From an uncultured Pseudomonadota bacterium (GTDB lineage Bacteria; Myxococcota_A; UBA796; GCA-2862545), in the NCBI GenBank assembly GCA_913061235.1, contig CAJXTB010000006.1, forward strand, positions 62,001-126,000: 64,000 nt of DNA, written 5' to 3'. Position 1 is the first letter of the stretch, and every line of letters begins with the position of its first letter. Below are positions 1 through 8,848 of this stretch, piece by piece. Position numbers and translations under genes: made by a program. The notes under the pieces were generated by a model that was not told the DNA's origin, made no database searches, and was given only the letters and a program-made list of their open reading frames with translations.

Positions 1-536
1 AACCCAAGCAGGAACATTCCGGCGACGACCGCGCCTAGAAGGGCGGCAGCAACCTGGCTCTTGGTGAGCGAGCTGGTGAACACACCCAGAGCGGCAATCG
101 CACCCGACATGCCGAGCATGCCGACGTAGCCGGTGATGATGTGGCCAATGCTGACCTTGCCATTGACGAAGATGAGGGCCGGCATGTAGGTGGACAGCGC
201 CGCGAGCAGCGTGAGCATGCCCATGACGGCGAGCCACTTGCCAAACACAATCGAGCCGTCGCTGATGGGCGAGGTCTCAAGAAGTACGTCTGTGCCGTTG
301 GCCTTCTCTTCCGAGAATGAGCGCATGGCGAAGAGGATGGCAGCGAAGTTGAACACGCCGCCCGTGGTGAAGAAGAACTGCTGGAGGACTTCGTGGCTCA
401 GCCGTTCGCTGCCGTTGAGTCCGAACAGGTTGAACAGGATTCCAGAGGTCGTCAGGACGGATGCAATCACCACCCAGCCTTGGATTCCGTTGAGATTGGC
501 GGACAGGTCCCGCTTGGCAATCCAGAGCACCTTCAT
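1..536 (-). CDS. ABC-2 type transporter permease, GldF-like (partial)
   Basis: Membrane subunit of an ABC exporter, cut by the window edge so only about 178 N-terminal residues are present. Translation from ATG at 536 begins MKVLWIAKRDLSANLNG and continues without a stop to base 1. It shows a hydrophobic helix near residues 20-40, then RSFSEEKANGT followed by LLETSPIS, which is typical of ABC-2/GldF-type permeases, and further hydrophobic segments (about 98-120 and 130-178). The ATG overlaps the stop of the upstream ATPase gene by 4 bases, implying translational coupling. The family moves lipids, polymers or gliding-related cargo; the substrate here cannot be told. Confidence 0.85.
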   Translation of the reverse strand, partial: MKVLWIAKRDLSANLNGIQGWVVIASVLTTSGILFNLFGLNGSERLSHEVLQQFFFTTGGVFNFAAILFAMRSFSEEKANGTDVLLETSPISDGSIVFGKWLAVMGMLTLLAALSTYMPALIFVNGKVSIGHIITGYVGMLGMSGAIAALGVFTSSLTKSQVAAALLGAVVAGMFLLG

Positions 537-1459
537 TGTTCACCTTCCGTGAGGCCGAGGAAGATTTCTTCAAGCTCGTCCATCGGGTCATCGAGCAGTC
601 GCAGACCGAACCCGGCGGCGACAAGGCCGGAGACGAGGGTCTCGCGGACGTCGCCGGTCAGGGTGATGCGGGCCTTGGCGAAGCCGTCTTTGGTCGTGCT
701 GACGTCGTGCTCTTGAACGTCAATGCGTTCGGACAACCAGCGGTCCAGAGACGACGCTTCGCCGCGAACCGTCACAGCAACGCGGTGTGTGTTCAAGCGG
801 GATGCCAGTGCAGCCTCGCTGTCATCTGCGACGAGCTTGCCTTCGTTGAGCACCAAGATGCGGTCACAAGTCTGGCTGACCTCTGTGAGGATGTGGCTGC
901 TGACAAACACCACGCGGCCTTCACCGAGGGAGCGAATGACGGGCCGGAGCTCCGCGATTTGCTTGGGGTCCAGGCCACTGATGGGCTCGTCTAGGATGAC
1001 GAGCTTCGGGTCGTGAAGCACGGCCTGAGCAATGCCAACGCGCTTGCGGAAACCGTGCGACAAGGTGCCAATCACCTGGTGTTCACGGCCCTGCAGTGCA
1101 GCGAGAACCATGACCTCGGGCAGACGCTTGTTGATGTCCGTGCTGGACATGCCCTTGAGGCGGCCCAGGTGAGTCAGGAAGCCTGTGACGGTCATGTCGT
1201 CATACAGCGGCGGTCGCTCCGGCAGGTAGCCGATGCTCGCCTTGAAGCTGTCTGTCGCGGTCGTGATGTCCACGCCGTCAATCGTGACGGTGCCACTGCT
1301 TGGGGGCATCAGCCCGGCAAGAATCTTGAAGGCGGTTGACTTTCCAGCGCCGTTGCGTCCGAGCAGGCCGACAATCTGGCCCGGCTCCACTGTGAAGGAC
1401 ACATCTTGAAGCGCCGGAAATGAACCGTAGTATCGGGTTAATCCGGTTGCCGTAATCAC
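533..1459 (-). CDS. ABC transporter ATP-binding protein (GldA-like)
   Basis: ATPase partner of the downstream permease. Visible motifs are Walker A GRNGAGKST, the Q-loop region YLPERPPLY, signature LSHGFRKRVG, Walker B LVILDEP and an H-loop in VSSHIL. This is the standard single-domain ABC ATPase of ABC-2 exporters, with a roughly 90-residue C-terminal extension as in GldA-type proteins. An upstream ATG at 1504 is in frame, but the family start (V-I-T-A-T-G-L-T-R-Y-Y-G) fits the GTG at 1459, which has GGAG nine bases upstream. It forms an operon with the partial permease by a 4-base overlap. Confidence 0.9.
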   Translation of the reverse strand: MITATGLTRYYGSFPALQDVSFTVEPGQIVGLLGRNGAGKSTAFKILAGLMPPSSGTVTIDGVDITTATDSFKASIGYLPERPPLYDDMTVTGFLTHLGRLKGMSSTDINKRLPEVMVLAALQGREHQVIGTLSHGFRKRVGIAQAVLHDPKLVILDEPISGLDPKQIAELRPVIRSLGEGRVVFVSSHILTEVSQTCDRILVLNEGKLVADDSEAALASRLNTHRVAVTVRGEASSLDRWLSERIDVQEHDVSTTKDGFAKARITLTGDVRETLVSGLVAAGFGLRLLDDPMDELEEIFLGLTEGEQ

Positions 1460-1833
1460 GTGTGAAGGCTCCGACAGACGAGAGGGGCGGCAGACGTAAG
1501 CCATGGGTGGTCCACGTCAAGACGCCAGTTGTCTGTCGTTGAACAGTGTCGTCGCTTCGACGAGTAGATCGGTCTAGTGAAAAACTGCCGTCCTTCGGGA
1601 GGTCAGAGGTCAGATATCAGAGGTCAGAGCGGGCTTCTTCGAAGCCAGCGAGTGTCCGAAGCTCCGCCTCGGCAAGCTCCAGTTTAAGGTGGGCGGACAC
1701 TTCGACCGAGAACTCGAAATCACGAGGAAATGCAGGCGCGAAGCGTCTGTTCTGACTTCTGTCCTCTGACCTCTGACCTCTCGCGCTTCCACTCTCTCCG
1801 CTACGCGACACCCTAACCCCAGGACGGCGCCAG
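1460..1833. other. Intergenic region with structured repeat element
   Basis: This 374-base spacer lies between the start of the ABC ATPase gene and the stop of the phosphohydrolase lipoprotein gene. It holds the heptamer-flanked inverted-repeat element described separately (1599-1784). The short reading frames crossing it are made largely of the repeats (RSEDRSQ-type strings) and match no protein family I recognise. Confidence 0.6.
1599..1784. repeat. Structured element flanked by inverted GGTCAGA heptamer arrays
   Basis: The left arm (1599-1631) carries tandem copies of ggtcaga with one interruption at atatc. The right arm (1750-1784) carries the reverse complement, tctgacc, in similar copies, so the arms form an imperfect inverted repeat about 33 bases long. 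The 120-base core has nested hairpins: ggcttc/gaagcc (1632-1637 with 1641-1646), agtgtccg/cggacact (1651-1658 with 1694-1701) and cgag/ctcg (1707-1716). This looks like a small non-autonomous or REP-like element. No transposase or target-site duplication is evident. Confidence 0.55.
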
Positions 1834-3066
1834 CTACAGTTCGACGTCCACCCACACCAACCGGTGGTCGGAAACGACGAACGGGAACGTGCCGACCAGC
1901 TCGAACAGGGGGTCGTCTGCGAGTGGCCAGAACACCTGCGCGTCCAAGACTTGCATGTCGTTGGACGGCAGCACGTAGTCCAGTCGCAGGTTGCCTACAT
2001 CTGTGTCGCGGAAGTCGGCGGTGTCTTCGGCTGCGGGGCCGGTGTGTTCAGCGTTGACGCCGCCCTGGAGCTCGGCTTGCTCCGCGGCTCCTTCGCTTGT
2101 TGGAACGGGCTCACCAGCGACTCGCGCGTGACCAATGAGGTCGGAGATGGCGTCGCCGAGACTGCCGCCGTCGTTGGGGTCGTTGTTCAGGTCGCCCATG
2201 ATGACGAAGCTGCCGTCGCCTAGACCGCCTGCAATGCCGTTGTCGTCCACCATCCAGCCGTCTGTGTCAGCCGACAGGTAGTCGGTCCACAGTCGAATCT
2301 CATCGTGGTTGCGCCGGCCATTGCGGTCTTCGTCGCCGTCGAAGGCCGGGGGTGTTGGGTGGCTGATGAGTACGTGAACCACGCTGTCTTCAATGAGCAC
2401 GGGTACATCTGCATGGGTCTTGGACGACAGTCGGGCGACGTCGAGTGCGTCTTGGCTGTACCAGTCGGTGCCGTCGGCATTCTCGGGTAGCAAGGCGTCT
2501 GGCATCTCAGCCCACAACACCTCTTGGAAGGTGCGAATGTTGGCGGTGTCGATGGGGTAGGCCGACAGGAGAACCATGCCGTATTGACCGGGGTAGGTCC
2601 CGAATCCGAAGCTGTCTCCTGCGTAGGCGTTGGTTCCTATGCTGTCCACGACAGCTCCGCTGTTGTCGAGGTCCGCTCCCGATGCCACGCCGGTATTGAC
2701 GGTTGGAATGTAGACATGGGGATAGTCGATGGGGTCGCGACCGTCTTGGGACACCGAGAGGAAGTTGTCCATCAGGCGTTGAACCGAGGTTCCGTCGGCG
2801 TCGTAGTCGAGCTCATTGAGCAGGACGATGTCTGGACGGACCTCTTGCAGGGTGGCCGCGAGAGCGATGGCCGGGGCGAAGGTCTCGCGGTTGAGCGTGC
2901 TTGCGACCTGACCCGCTGAGTTTCCGAAGAGCGACACATTGAAGGTCGCGAACCGCACCTGGACGGGGGCGGTGGTGTCGGAGTCCGTGTCGTCTATGGC
3001 GGTGTCATCCGTGCCAGAACAGGCTGTGAAGGACGCAAGAACGAGTGCGGGGAAGAGGCGGTTCAC
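1834..3066 (-). CDS. Endonuclease/exonuclease/phosphatase-fold lipoprotein
   Basis: Predicted exported lipoprotein: a hydrophobic N-terminus ends in the lipobox ASFTAC at Cys16, then an Asp/Thr linker. The rest follows the EEP fold: the opening strand ATFNVSLFG, the metal-binding Glu in DIVLLNELD, the MGDLNNDPNDG motif and the C-terminal SDHRLVW. These are the conserved metal and catalytic positions of DNase I-like phosphohydrolases. The substrate (nucleic acid, phosphoester or phospholipid) cannot be told. The gene overlaps the upstream M14 peptidase by 4 bases, so the two are probably co-transcribed as exported hydrolases. Confidence 0.85.
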   Translation of the reverse strand: MNRLFPALVLASFTACSGTDDTAIDDTDSDTTAPVQVRFATFNVSLFGNSAGQVASTLNRETFAPAIALAATLQEVRPDIVLLNELDYDADGTSVQRLMDNFLSVSQDGRDPIDYPHVYIPTVNTGVASGADLDNSGAVVDSIGTNAYAGDSFGFGTYPGQYGMVLLSAYPIDTANIRTFQEVLWAEMPDALLPENADGTDWYSQDALDVARLSSKTHADVPVLIEDSVVHVLISHPTPPAFDGDEDRNGRRNHDEIRLWTDYLSADTDGWMVDDNGIAGGLGDGSFVIMGDLNNDPNDGGSLGDAISDLIGHARVAGEPVPTSEGAAEQAELQGGVNAEHTGPAAEDTADFRDTDVGNLRLDYVLPSNDMQVLDAQVFWPLADDPLFELVGTFPFVVSDHRLVWVDVEL

Positions 3067-4118
3067 GGGGACTCCAAGGTCTGACCGAAGGGCAGCTCTG
3101 GCGGTTGTACGCCGTCGGACTCCCCGTCTAGCGTGGGGTGCTCGATGAGGGTGCGCATGGCGATGACACCACGCTCTCGGTGTTTGGCCGACCGCCTTGG
3201 GTTGTACCAGCGAAAGTGCGTCTTAAGGTCTTTGCGCAGGCGGAATGGGCGGATGCCACTTCGCGTCATTTCCACCAGGAAGGCGCGTGTGCCGTAGGTG
3301 CCGTACAAGTGGTCGATCTCGCTCCCGCAAGCCCGGAAGAAGAAGCCCCAGTGGGACAGCTGACGGGTCCGGTAGGCGCGACGTCCTTGAGCGGCTTCCA
3401 TGGCACGACCCAGAGTGACGAAGTCGTCGTGGTCGGGGGGGCGTTCCCAGGCACCGGACCACGGGTAGTACAGATAGCCTCCGAAGCTGTGCAGGGAAGC
3501 GGCACGGGTGTAGCCATTGCGTGCGACCAACGCGTCGATAGCTTGGGTCTCCGGCTGGGAGAGTGGCTCCGCTGAGTGGCCGTAGTAGGCGGGGATTATC
3601 TTCTTCCACACCGCGGGGGGGTCGCGGTTTATGGCCCAGTCTCGGTTCAGGTCCACTCCGACTGCATTGCCCCGCCTGTACACCGTGCGGTCTAGGCGCA
3701 GGTCGTTCTCGACCTTGGCCCGACCATCGGGATTGGAGATGGGGATGACCGTGACCGCAACGTCTTGTGGAGGGGACTCGAGCAGCTCCAGCAGCAGGTC
3801 TACGGCGACGTCGGTGCCAATCCACTCGAGGGCGTGAAGATTGGCGAAGACAAGCACGCTGTGGTCGGCATCTTGGGGCTCTGGACCGACATGAAAGGCC
3901 CAGATGGGGACGCCGCGCGTGGACTCACCGATGGCTTCGACTCGGGCGACGTCCGGGTGGGCATCCATGGCCCGTCCAATCTCCCAGAAGGCTGCAGCTG
4001 ACGTCCGATACGATAGAATGGTGTCGTAGTCGGGCTCGTTGCGCGGCTGGTCGCCGAGCCAGTCCCCGAAGGTCTGACCACTCGCGAGTGTTGCTGCCAT
4101 CCAGATTGCCAGGAACAC
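3063..4118 (-). CDS. Secreted zinc carboxypeptidase, M14 family
   Basis: Metallocarboxypeptidase with a signal peptide (MFLAIWMAATLASG). The zinc motif HxxE is seen as NLHALEW, the third zinc ligand as SLHSFGGYLYYPW, the NPDGR and GVDLNRDW motifs follow, and the catalytic Glu lies in FLVEMTRSG. All M14 landmarks are in order, and about 350 residues is normal for the family. The start is a GTG at 4118 with GGAGA six bases upstream. It probably removes C-terminal residues from peptides or cell-wall peptides outside the cytoplasm. It overlaps the next gene by 4 bases. Confidence 0.88.
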   Translation of the reverse strand: MFLAIWMAATLASGQTFGDWLGDQPRNEPDYDTILSYRTSAAAFWEIGRAMDAHPDVARVEAIGESTRGVPIWAFHVGPEPQDADHSVLVFANLHALEWIGTDVAVDLLLELLESPPQDVAVTVIPISNPDGRAKVENDLRLDRTVYRRGNAVGVDLNRDWAINRDPPAVWKKIIPAYYGHSAEPLSQPETQAIDALVARNGYTRAASLHSFGGYLYYPWSGAWERPPDHDDFVTLGRAMEAAQGRRAYRTRQLSHWGFFFRACGSEIDHLYGTYGTRAFLVEMTRSGIRPFRLRKDLKTHFRWYNPRRSAKHRERGVIAMRTLIEHPTLDGESDGVQPPELPFGQTLESP

Positions 4119-4226
4119 CGCGTCTCCGGGTCACGCACACTCAGAGAGTACCTCGGGGGGTAGACTCATGGGGGATGGGGGGCAAGAGCGAGCGTTCCAC
4201 CCAACGCGTCCGAACTGAGCATTCCG

Positions 4227-5789
4227 CTAGTTCTTACCGTTGACGAGCCTGCGCAGCTGAGTAGGCAGCATGCTGACCTCTGTGACGTCGTCTGCTGCCA
4301 AGTCTACGACAGTAGGCTGCTCTTCGGGCATGACACGGGGAAGCCAGACGGAAAAACAGGCGCCATTGGAGTCGTTGGGTTCAAGCTCCAGGGAGCCTCC
4401 GAGCCCTTTGCAGGCCAGTGAGCTGACGTGTAGGCCGAATCCACTGCCCGTTGCTTTCTTGGTGAAGCCATGCTGGAAGACCTTGTTGTGGTCTTGGACG
4501 TCTACACCAGGTCCGGTGTCGGAGACGCGGATGCACAGCATGTCGTCCATGGCGATGGTCTCAATGCAGATCTCGCGGATGCCTGCTGTAGAGACCATGG
4601 CTTCGGCGCCGTTGCGCACCAGGTTCTCGAGGACTTGTACGACTTGATGTCGCTCCGTGATGAGAGTTGCCTGTGGGTCTCCGAGTATTTTCACCGTTAC
4701 GCCGAAGGAATCCAGCTTGGGTCGGGTGAGCGGAAGAACGTCGTCGAGGATGGTCTGGATGCTGACGGTCTCCACGACTCCTCGGCTTCGTGCGTGCGCC
4801 TGCTGTGCGCTCACAACGTTGGCGACGTGCTCTACTGCACCGGCGAGACGTGCCATGTCGGCAGTCAGTGTTGTCGCATCCTTGGACGCCTTCCGCGCCA
4901 TTGCGCGTAGGAACTTCGCTACTGCGGCAGGCTCGGCCTGGCCGGTCTCTACAAGATTGGCGACGCGGTGTAGACGGTCGATAGCCTCGGTGTTTGCAAG
5001 GCTGTTTCGAACAACCTGGGCGGTCACGCCGACGGTGTTGAGGGCGTTTCCGACGTTGTGCAGCACACCGGTGGCTATCTCCGCCATTCCGGCGACTCGT
5101 GCGGTCTGGACCACGCGGTCGTGGGCGTCCTGAAGCTCACTCTGAGTGGTCTTGTGGCTTGTTATTTCGTTGGTGAGCTCGTCTTGCCGTACTTCCAGGC
5201 GTTCCAAGGCGCTTTCGTATCCATTGGACGCCACATCTCCGATGACGTAGGTCGCGATGAACAAGGCCAGGACGTTGATCAGCGTCTCGCCCTTGGAGTC
5301 CGGCGGCATCCAGGGCTCGTGTAGGAATCCGGAGATGTCGAGCTGGAAGTAGGCAAGCGTTGCTCCACCTACAATCATGGTGGCGCCGATACCGCTTCGA
5401 CTGTCACCCAGACTGCGCGCCATTAGCAGCGGCACGACCAACCACGGAAGCGACGACAGTGGCGATGCCTGGGCGAGAGTGATGGGAAATACGACGGCCA
5501 TTGTGGCCGGGGCCAGGAGCACAGCCCACCATCGCATGGGGAGGCCGAGCCAGAGTGGAATCGGTAGCAATACAATCACGGAGATTCCGAGAACCGTGAT
5601 CGGGAGCCCGATGATGCTTCCTTGGCTGAACAGCGGGTACAGGCCGATCAATGTAGCGATGCTACCGACAATCGTGCAAAACCGCAGTCCCAGGTAGAGT
5701 TTTCGCAGGGACTCTTCATCGTGGGTCAGATGCGCAGGCGCGGCGCGTTTTAGCCATCTCTGGAGCGAGGGAACCTCCGTTCTCCTCAT
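4227..5789 (-). CDS. Membrane sensor histidine kinase with HNxGNALN H-box
   Basis: Sensor kinase with five or six hydrophobic segments (about residues 35-185), a coiled-coil linker (190-225), a phosphoacceptor region GVLHNVGNALN with His244, and a C-terminal ATPase domain with NLVRNGAEAM, DTGPGV and GSGFGLH boxes. The H-box differs from the usual H-E-x-x-N-P form and matches the kinase at 14519-16036 (VAGMAE then ATGVLHN), so the two are paralogues. No response regulator is adjacent, so this is an orphan kinase. The signal is unknown; the membrane helices form the only visible input domain. Confidence 0.87.
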   Translation of the reverse strand: MRRTEVPSLQRWLKRAAPAHLTHDEESLRKLYLGLRFCTIVGSIATLIGLYPLFSQGSIIGLPITVLGISVIVLLPIPLWLGLPMRWWAVLLAPATMAVVFPITLAQASPLSSLPWLVVPLLMARSLGDSRSGIGATMIVGGATLAYFQLDISGFLHEPWMPPDSKGETLINVLALFIATYVIGDVASNGYESALERLEVRQDELTNEITSHKTTQSELQDAHDRVVQTARVAGMAEIATGVLHNVGNALNTVGVTAQVVRNSLANTEAIDRLHRVANLVETGQAEPAAVAKFLRAMARKASKDATTLTADMARLAGAVEHVANVVSAQQAHARSRGVVETVSIQTILDDVLPLTRPKLDSFGVTVKILGDPQATLITERHQVVQVLENLVRNGAEAMVSTAGIREICIETIAMDDMLCIRVSDTGPGVDVQDHNKVFQHGFTKKATGSGFGLHVSSLACKGLGGSLELEPNDSNGACFSVWLPRVMPEEQPTVVDLAADDVTEVSMLPTQLRRLVNGKN

Positions 5790-5832
5790 CGGACCTATTT
5801 GGCAAGTCTGGAGAGCAAAGCCCCAACAAGTG

Positions 5833-6657
5833 TCAGGTCGCTGACATAATCGCTAGAGTTCTCTCAAGTATTGTCCCTGCGGAACCGTCTATACGGAGGG
5901 ATGCTAGAGCGTCTCCTCGGGTGGATCCTATGTTGAGGATCGCCACCGGTTTCCCGCTGGAATGGGTCGCCCGTACGAATCGATAGCCACTAAACACGGT
6001 CAAAGAACTCCCGACCACCAACAGCGCTTCAGATTCATCCAGCAAGGTGTGACCGGCGTCTACGCGGCACCGGGGGACGTTCTCGCCGAAGAACACGACG
6101 TCGGGCTTGAGGGCCCCACCGCAGTCGACACAGTCTAGCGGCACAAAGCTGCTGTACAAGGTGCTGTCTACGTCGGCGTCGCCATCGGGTGCATGGGCCG
6201 CTGCGGTGCCCTGCCAGTGCGGGTTGGCGACGGCGAGTCGGTCTTGCAAAACTCTGCGTGATGAGCGCTGTCCACAGCTCAAACACACAACATCTGCAAG
6301 GCGGCCGTGTAGCTCAATGACTCTGTGGGAGCCTGCAGCTCGGTGCAAGCCGTCCACGTTCTGAGTGACCATCCCACTCACCATGTGGCGCCGCTCAAGC
6401 TCTGCGAGGACGAGATGTGCTGGGTTTGGCCTGGCACTGGCCACGCGCTTCCAGCCTACAAAGCTGCGTGCCCAGTAGCGCTGGCGCCACTCAGCATCGC
6501 CCACAAACTGCTGAAATCGAATGGGATTTCTGGCCCGACGCCGGGTCTCTGGCCCGCGGTAGTCGGGAATTCCTGACTCGGTGCTGCATCCGGCACCGGT
6601 CAATACCGCCACCCGTCGCCCGGTCAAGAACGCAGCCAGCTCCTGCGCATCAGCCAT
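5833..6657 (-). CDS. Sir2 family NAD-dependent protein deacylase
   Basis: Sirtuin that removes acyl groups from lysine using NAD+. It shows the NAD-binding GAGCSTESGIPDYRG, the catalytic core TQNVDGLH with the general-base His in ELHG, two zinc-binding Cys pairs (VCLSCG and DCVDCG), then FFGEN and GSSLTVFSGYR. About 274 residues is typical. I chose the ATG at 6657 (MADAQELAAF) rather than 6672, since it starts at the sirtuin domain. The gene overlaps the end of the DUF3817 gene by 8 bases, suggesting coupled translation. Confidence 0.93.
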   Translation of the reverse strand: MADAQELAAFLTGRRVAVLTGAGCSTESGIPDYRGPETRRRARNPIRFQQFVGDAEWRQRYWARSFVGWKRVASARPNPAHLVLAELERRHMVSGMVTQNVDGLHRAAGSHRVIELHGRLADVVCLSCGQRSSRRVLQDRLAVANPHWQGTAAAHAPDGDADVDSTLYSSFVPLDCVDCGGALKPDVVFFGENVPRCRVDAGHTLLDESEALLVVGSSLTVFSGYRFVRATHSSGKPVAILNIGSTRGDALASLRIDGSAGTILERTLAIMSAT

Positions 6658-6925
6658 GGAGCTTCTTGGCAAAGACGAAAGGCGCGAACGGAATCAGCGA
6701 GGCGACAAAGCCAAGCGCGGTCTGTGCCCAAGACCACTCATACACGCGTGCCGTGCTCCACAGGGCAATGATGTAGGTGAACACCATGACCCCGTGAATC
6801 CAGCCGACGACCTGGGTCGCCTCTTCAATGCCCAGGCCGTACTTGAGCGGCATGGCAATACCGAACAGGGCAATGAGCGACAAGCCTTCGGCGACAGCCA
6901 CCGCAGTGAACCATTGGCGAGTCAT
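6650..6925 (-). CDS. DUF3817 integral membrane protein
   Basis: A 91-residue membrane protein with three hydrophobic segments (about 8-25, 38-58, 70-85). The pattern GLSLIALFGIAMPLKYG, then GWIHGVMVFTYI and a final SLIPFAPFVFAKKL, matches the DUF3817 family as I know it. Function is unknown; related domains are found fused to or near small transporters. It overlaps the preceding membrane-protein gene by 4 bases and the sirtuin gene by 8. Confidence 0.8.
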   Translation of the reverse strand: MTRQWFTAVAVAEGLSLIALFGIAMPLKYGLGIEEATQVVGWIHGVMVFTYIIALWSTARVYEWSWAQTALGFVASLIPFAPFVFAKKLHG

Positions 6926-7323
6926 GGGGTCACCTCGATGGTGTGCTCAGTGTCGGCAGTCTTTATCTTGGTGCCACCAATCTTGTAGGTCATTGCACCG
7001 GTTCCAATCGCCAGCGCGCCAATCGCGACAACCGCTGGAATCCACCGCATTGCGCGGTCACGCTCGACCGACCAAACAGTGACGGCGAGGGCTGAGAGGG
7101 ATGAGAGCATGGTCACGCTAATCCATGGACTTCCCAGTGAAATCCCCATTTTCTCAGCGGCTTGGTAGCCGAATACCCAGGTGAGCACAAATCCTGGTGT
7201 GGCCATCCAGTAGGCCGCCCGTTGGCGGTCTTCTAGGCGGCTGCTGGTGAAGGCGCTCAACGTGCCAGAGACCAGTAGAAACAGTGCAATCCACTTAAGG
7301 AACCGCAGCGTGATGATGTCCAA
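6922..7323 (-). CDS. Small membrane protein of unknown function
   Basis: Four predicted transmembrane helices (FLKWIALFLLVSG, PGFVLTWVFGYQ, WISVTMLSSLSALAVTVW, AVVAIGALAIGTGAM) with a charged loop between helices one and two. No family is recognised. The reading frame runs back to 7449, but that would overlap the end of the upstream gene and lacks a ribosome site. I prefer the TTG at 7323, just before the first helix, with GGGAG five bases upstream; the start is uncertain. The stop overlaps the DUF3817 ATG by 4 bases. Confidence 0.65.
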   Translation of the reverse strand: MDIITLRFLKWIALFLLVSGTLSAFTSSRLEDRQRAAYWMATPGFVLTWVFGYQAAEKMGISLGSPWISVTMLSSLSALAVTVWSVERDRAMRWIPAVVAIGALAIGTGAMTYKIGGTKIKTADTEHTIEVTP

Positions 7324-7402
7324 AACCACTCCCTGATGCGGGAGCCTATCGCGAATCGCCAAGAGGTCGATGCAGCCGGCCAGTGCGGTGGCTGCCGAGT
7401 GA

Positions 7403-8767
7403 CTAGCGCACCTCTTCCACCAAGACATTCGTGTAGTGTTGGGTCCCATTCACACCCGACATTAATGAGGCGCTTCCACTGATATGGTTGACGTCATGCG
7501 AACCGTTGACGATGACAGTGCTGTCGTACGACCGGTAGTAAAACCGCGTCTGCACGCTGAAGTCTGTCGTTTGGCCGGGGTCGATGAGCAAGCTGTTGCT
7601 GTAGCTGCCGATAGCGTCGTCCCCGATGTTCATGACGCCGCCATCATATCCGCTCGAACCCAGGCTTTGCCAGGTTCCGCCATTGAAGCGTATTTGGGGT
7701 TCAATGTAGCCACCGCCCCACGAGCCGCTGTTGTTGCGCATGGGAACTTTGTAGGTCAAACGAACCTTAGATCCTGCACGAAAGCCACTTATGGTGTTGA
7801 ACGTTGGCCCACCTGTCCAGCCAGTTCCAATGTTGCGAGTGCTTGAGTCCACCTGCACGTTGGCAACGGGTGGGCTCTCCATGGCAATCCTGTTGGGCAT
7901 CGCGAAGTCGGAGGTGGCGCCAACGGTAGGCGAGTAGCACGAGCCGTAGCGCATGGAAGCGTAGGCAGCGTTTGACGGCATTACAAAGTCTGAACCGTTT
8001 GTTTCGGAGATTTGCGCGTCTGGGCTGCCGTCGTTGTTCGCGTCTGGAGTGCCATGGTGCAGCAGGCGGCCCGTCCAGCGGGCCCAGCCGCTGTCGTTCT
8101 CACCCGACTTGAAGTAGGGGTTGCTCAGGGCGCCGGTGCTGATGCGGTCCATGTTCTCGTCATACAGATGGAAGCCGAAGTAGTTGTCCATGTCCGCTGT
8201 GTCGGAGCGAATCCAGAGGCTGAACTCGTAGTTCTGCGATGAATCGACAGCCTCGGGAGTGGTTCGGGCCCAGTTGAAGCACCCGGCACCGCCAGTGTTC
8301 ACGGAACGGTGTGCGTAGCCGTTGATGGGGGTTCCTGGAGCCTCGCTTCCCGGCAGGTCCATCGCCACCAGGCTGGGTTGCTGGAGGTGGCCTTCGAGGA
8401 CGATTGGGGTGATGGTGTCCGTGGCGAGCACAGAGGCAGCGATGGCCTCCCGAGGCCTTAGGTCTGCGGCATTGTCGATAGAGATGCCCAGATACAGGCT
8501 CGTGGCGCTCAAGACCGTTGCTGGGAAGGGTGTGTCGTCACCTAGGACAACCGCGTAGTAGCCGTCGGCCATGGATGCAGCGTTGTTCTCGGACCACAGG
8601 GCCGCGGAGCTTCCGGCTTCATCGGTGTACAGCGAGAAGGTCAATGTGTGGTCGCCGTTGATGGGCGAGCCTGCTGTGTCGATGAGCCGTCCCTGGCTGG
8701 TGAGCGTTGTTGGGGCGGCGGTGGCGAGAGCAGGAATGAGAGCGGCCAAGCCAATCAGGCGAATCAT
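7403..8767 (-). CDS. Secreted QGRL-domain protein with unassigned C-terminal head
   Basis: Signal peptide MIRLIGLAALIPALATAA, then an N-terminal domain of about 100 residues with SQGRLIDTAGSPINGDHTL, ADGYYAVVLGDD and SLYLGISI. The same domain opens the proteins at 33853-35043 and 35046-36497. The C-terminal 330 residues are rich in Gly, Ser, Asn and aromatics with predicted beta strands and contain a calcium-loop-like DANNDGSPD. The end (SASLMSGVNGTQHYTNVLVEE) resembles tail-fibre or jelly-roll heads, but I cannot assign it. The start at 8767 is chosen for the signal peptide and GGAG. Likely exported; possibly a surface binding protein. Confidence 0.75.
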   Translation of the reverse strand: MIRLIGLAALIPALATAAPTTLTSQGRLIDTAGSPINGDHTLTFSLYTDEAGSSAALWSENNAASMADGYYAVVLGDDTPFPATVLSATSLYLGISIDNAADLRPREAIAASVLATDTITPIVLEGHLQQPSLVAMDLPGSEAPGTPINGYAHRSVNTGGAGCFNWARTTPEAVDSSQNYEFSLWIRSDTADMDNYFGFHLYDENMDRISTGALSNPYFKSGENDSGWARWTGRLLHHGTPDANNDGSPDAQISETNGSDFVMPSNAAYASMRYGSCYSPTVGATSDFAMPNRIAMESPPVANVQVDSSTRNIGTGWTGGPTFNTISGFRAGSKVRLTYKVPMRNNSGSWGGGYIEPQIRFNGGTWQSLGSSGYDGGVMNIGDDAIGSYSNSLLIDPGQTTDFSVQTRFYYRSYDSTVIVNGSHDVNHISGSASLMSGVNGTQHYTNVLVEEVR

Positions 8768-8848
8768 CGAGGACTCCGAGCGTGCAGTGGTGATGCATTT
8801 TACACGTGCGGGTCGCTTGTAGTACGACAAAACCCGCGGTTATACGGG

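Noticed and set aside
1617-1811. Small protein of 64 residues on the minus strand
   Set aside because: It is largely a translation of the heptamer repeats and the hairpins, with no family match and no ribosome site.
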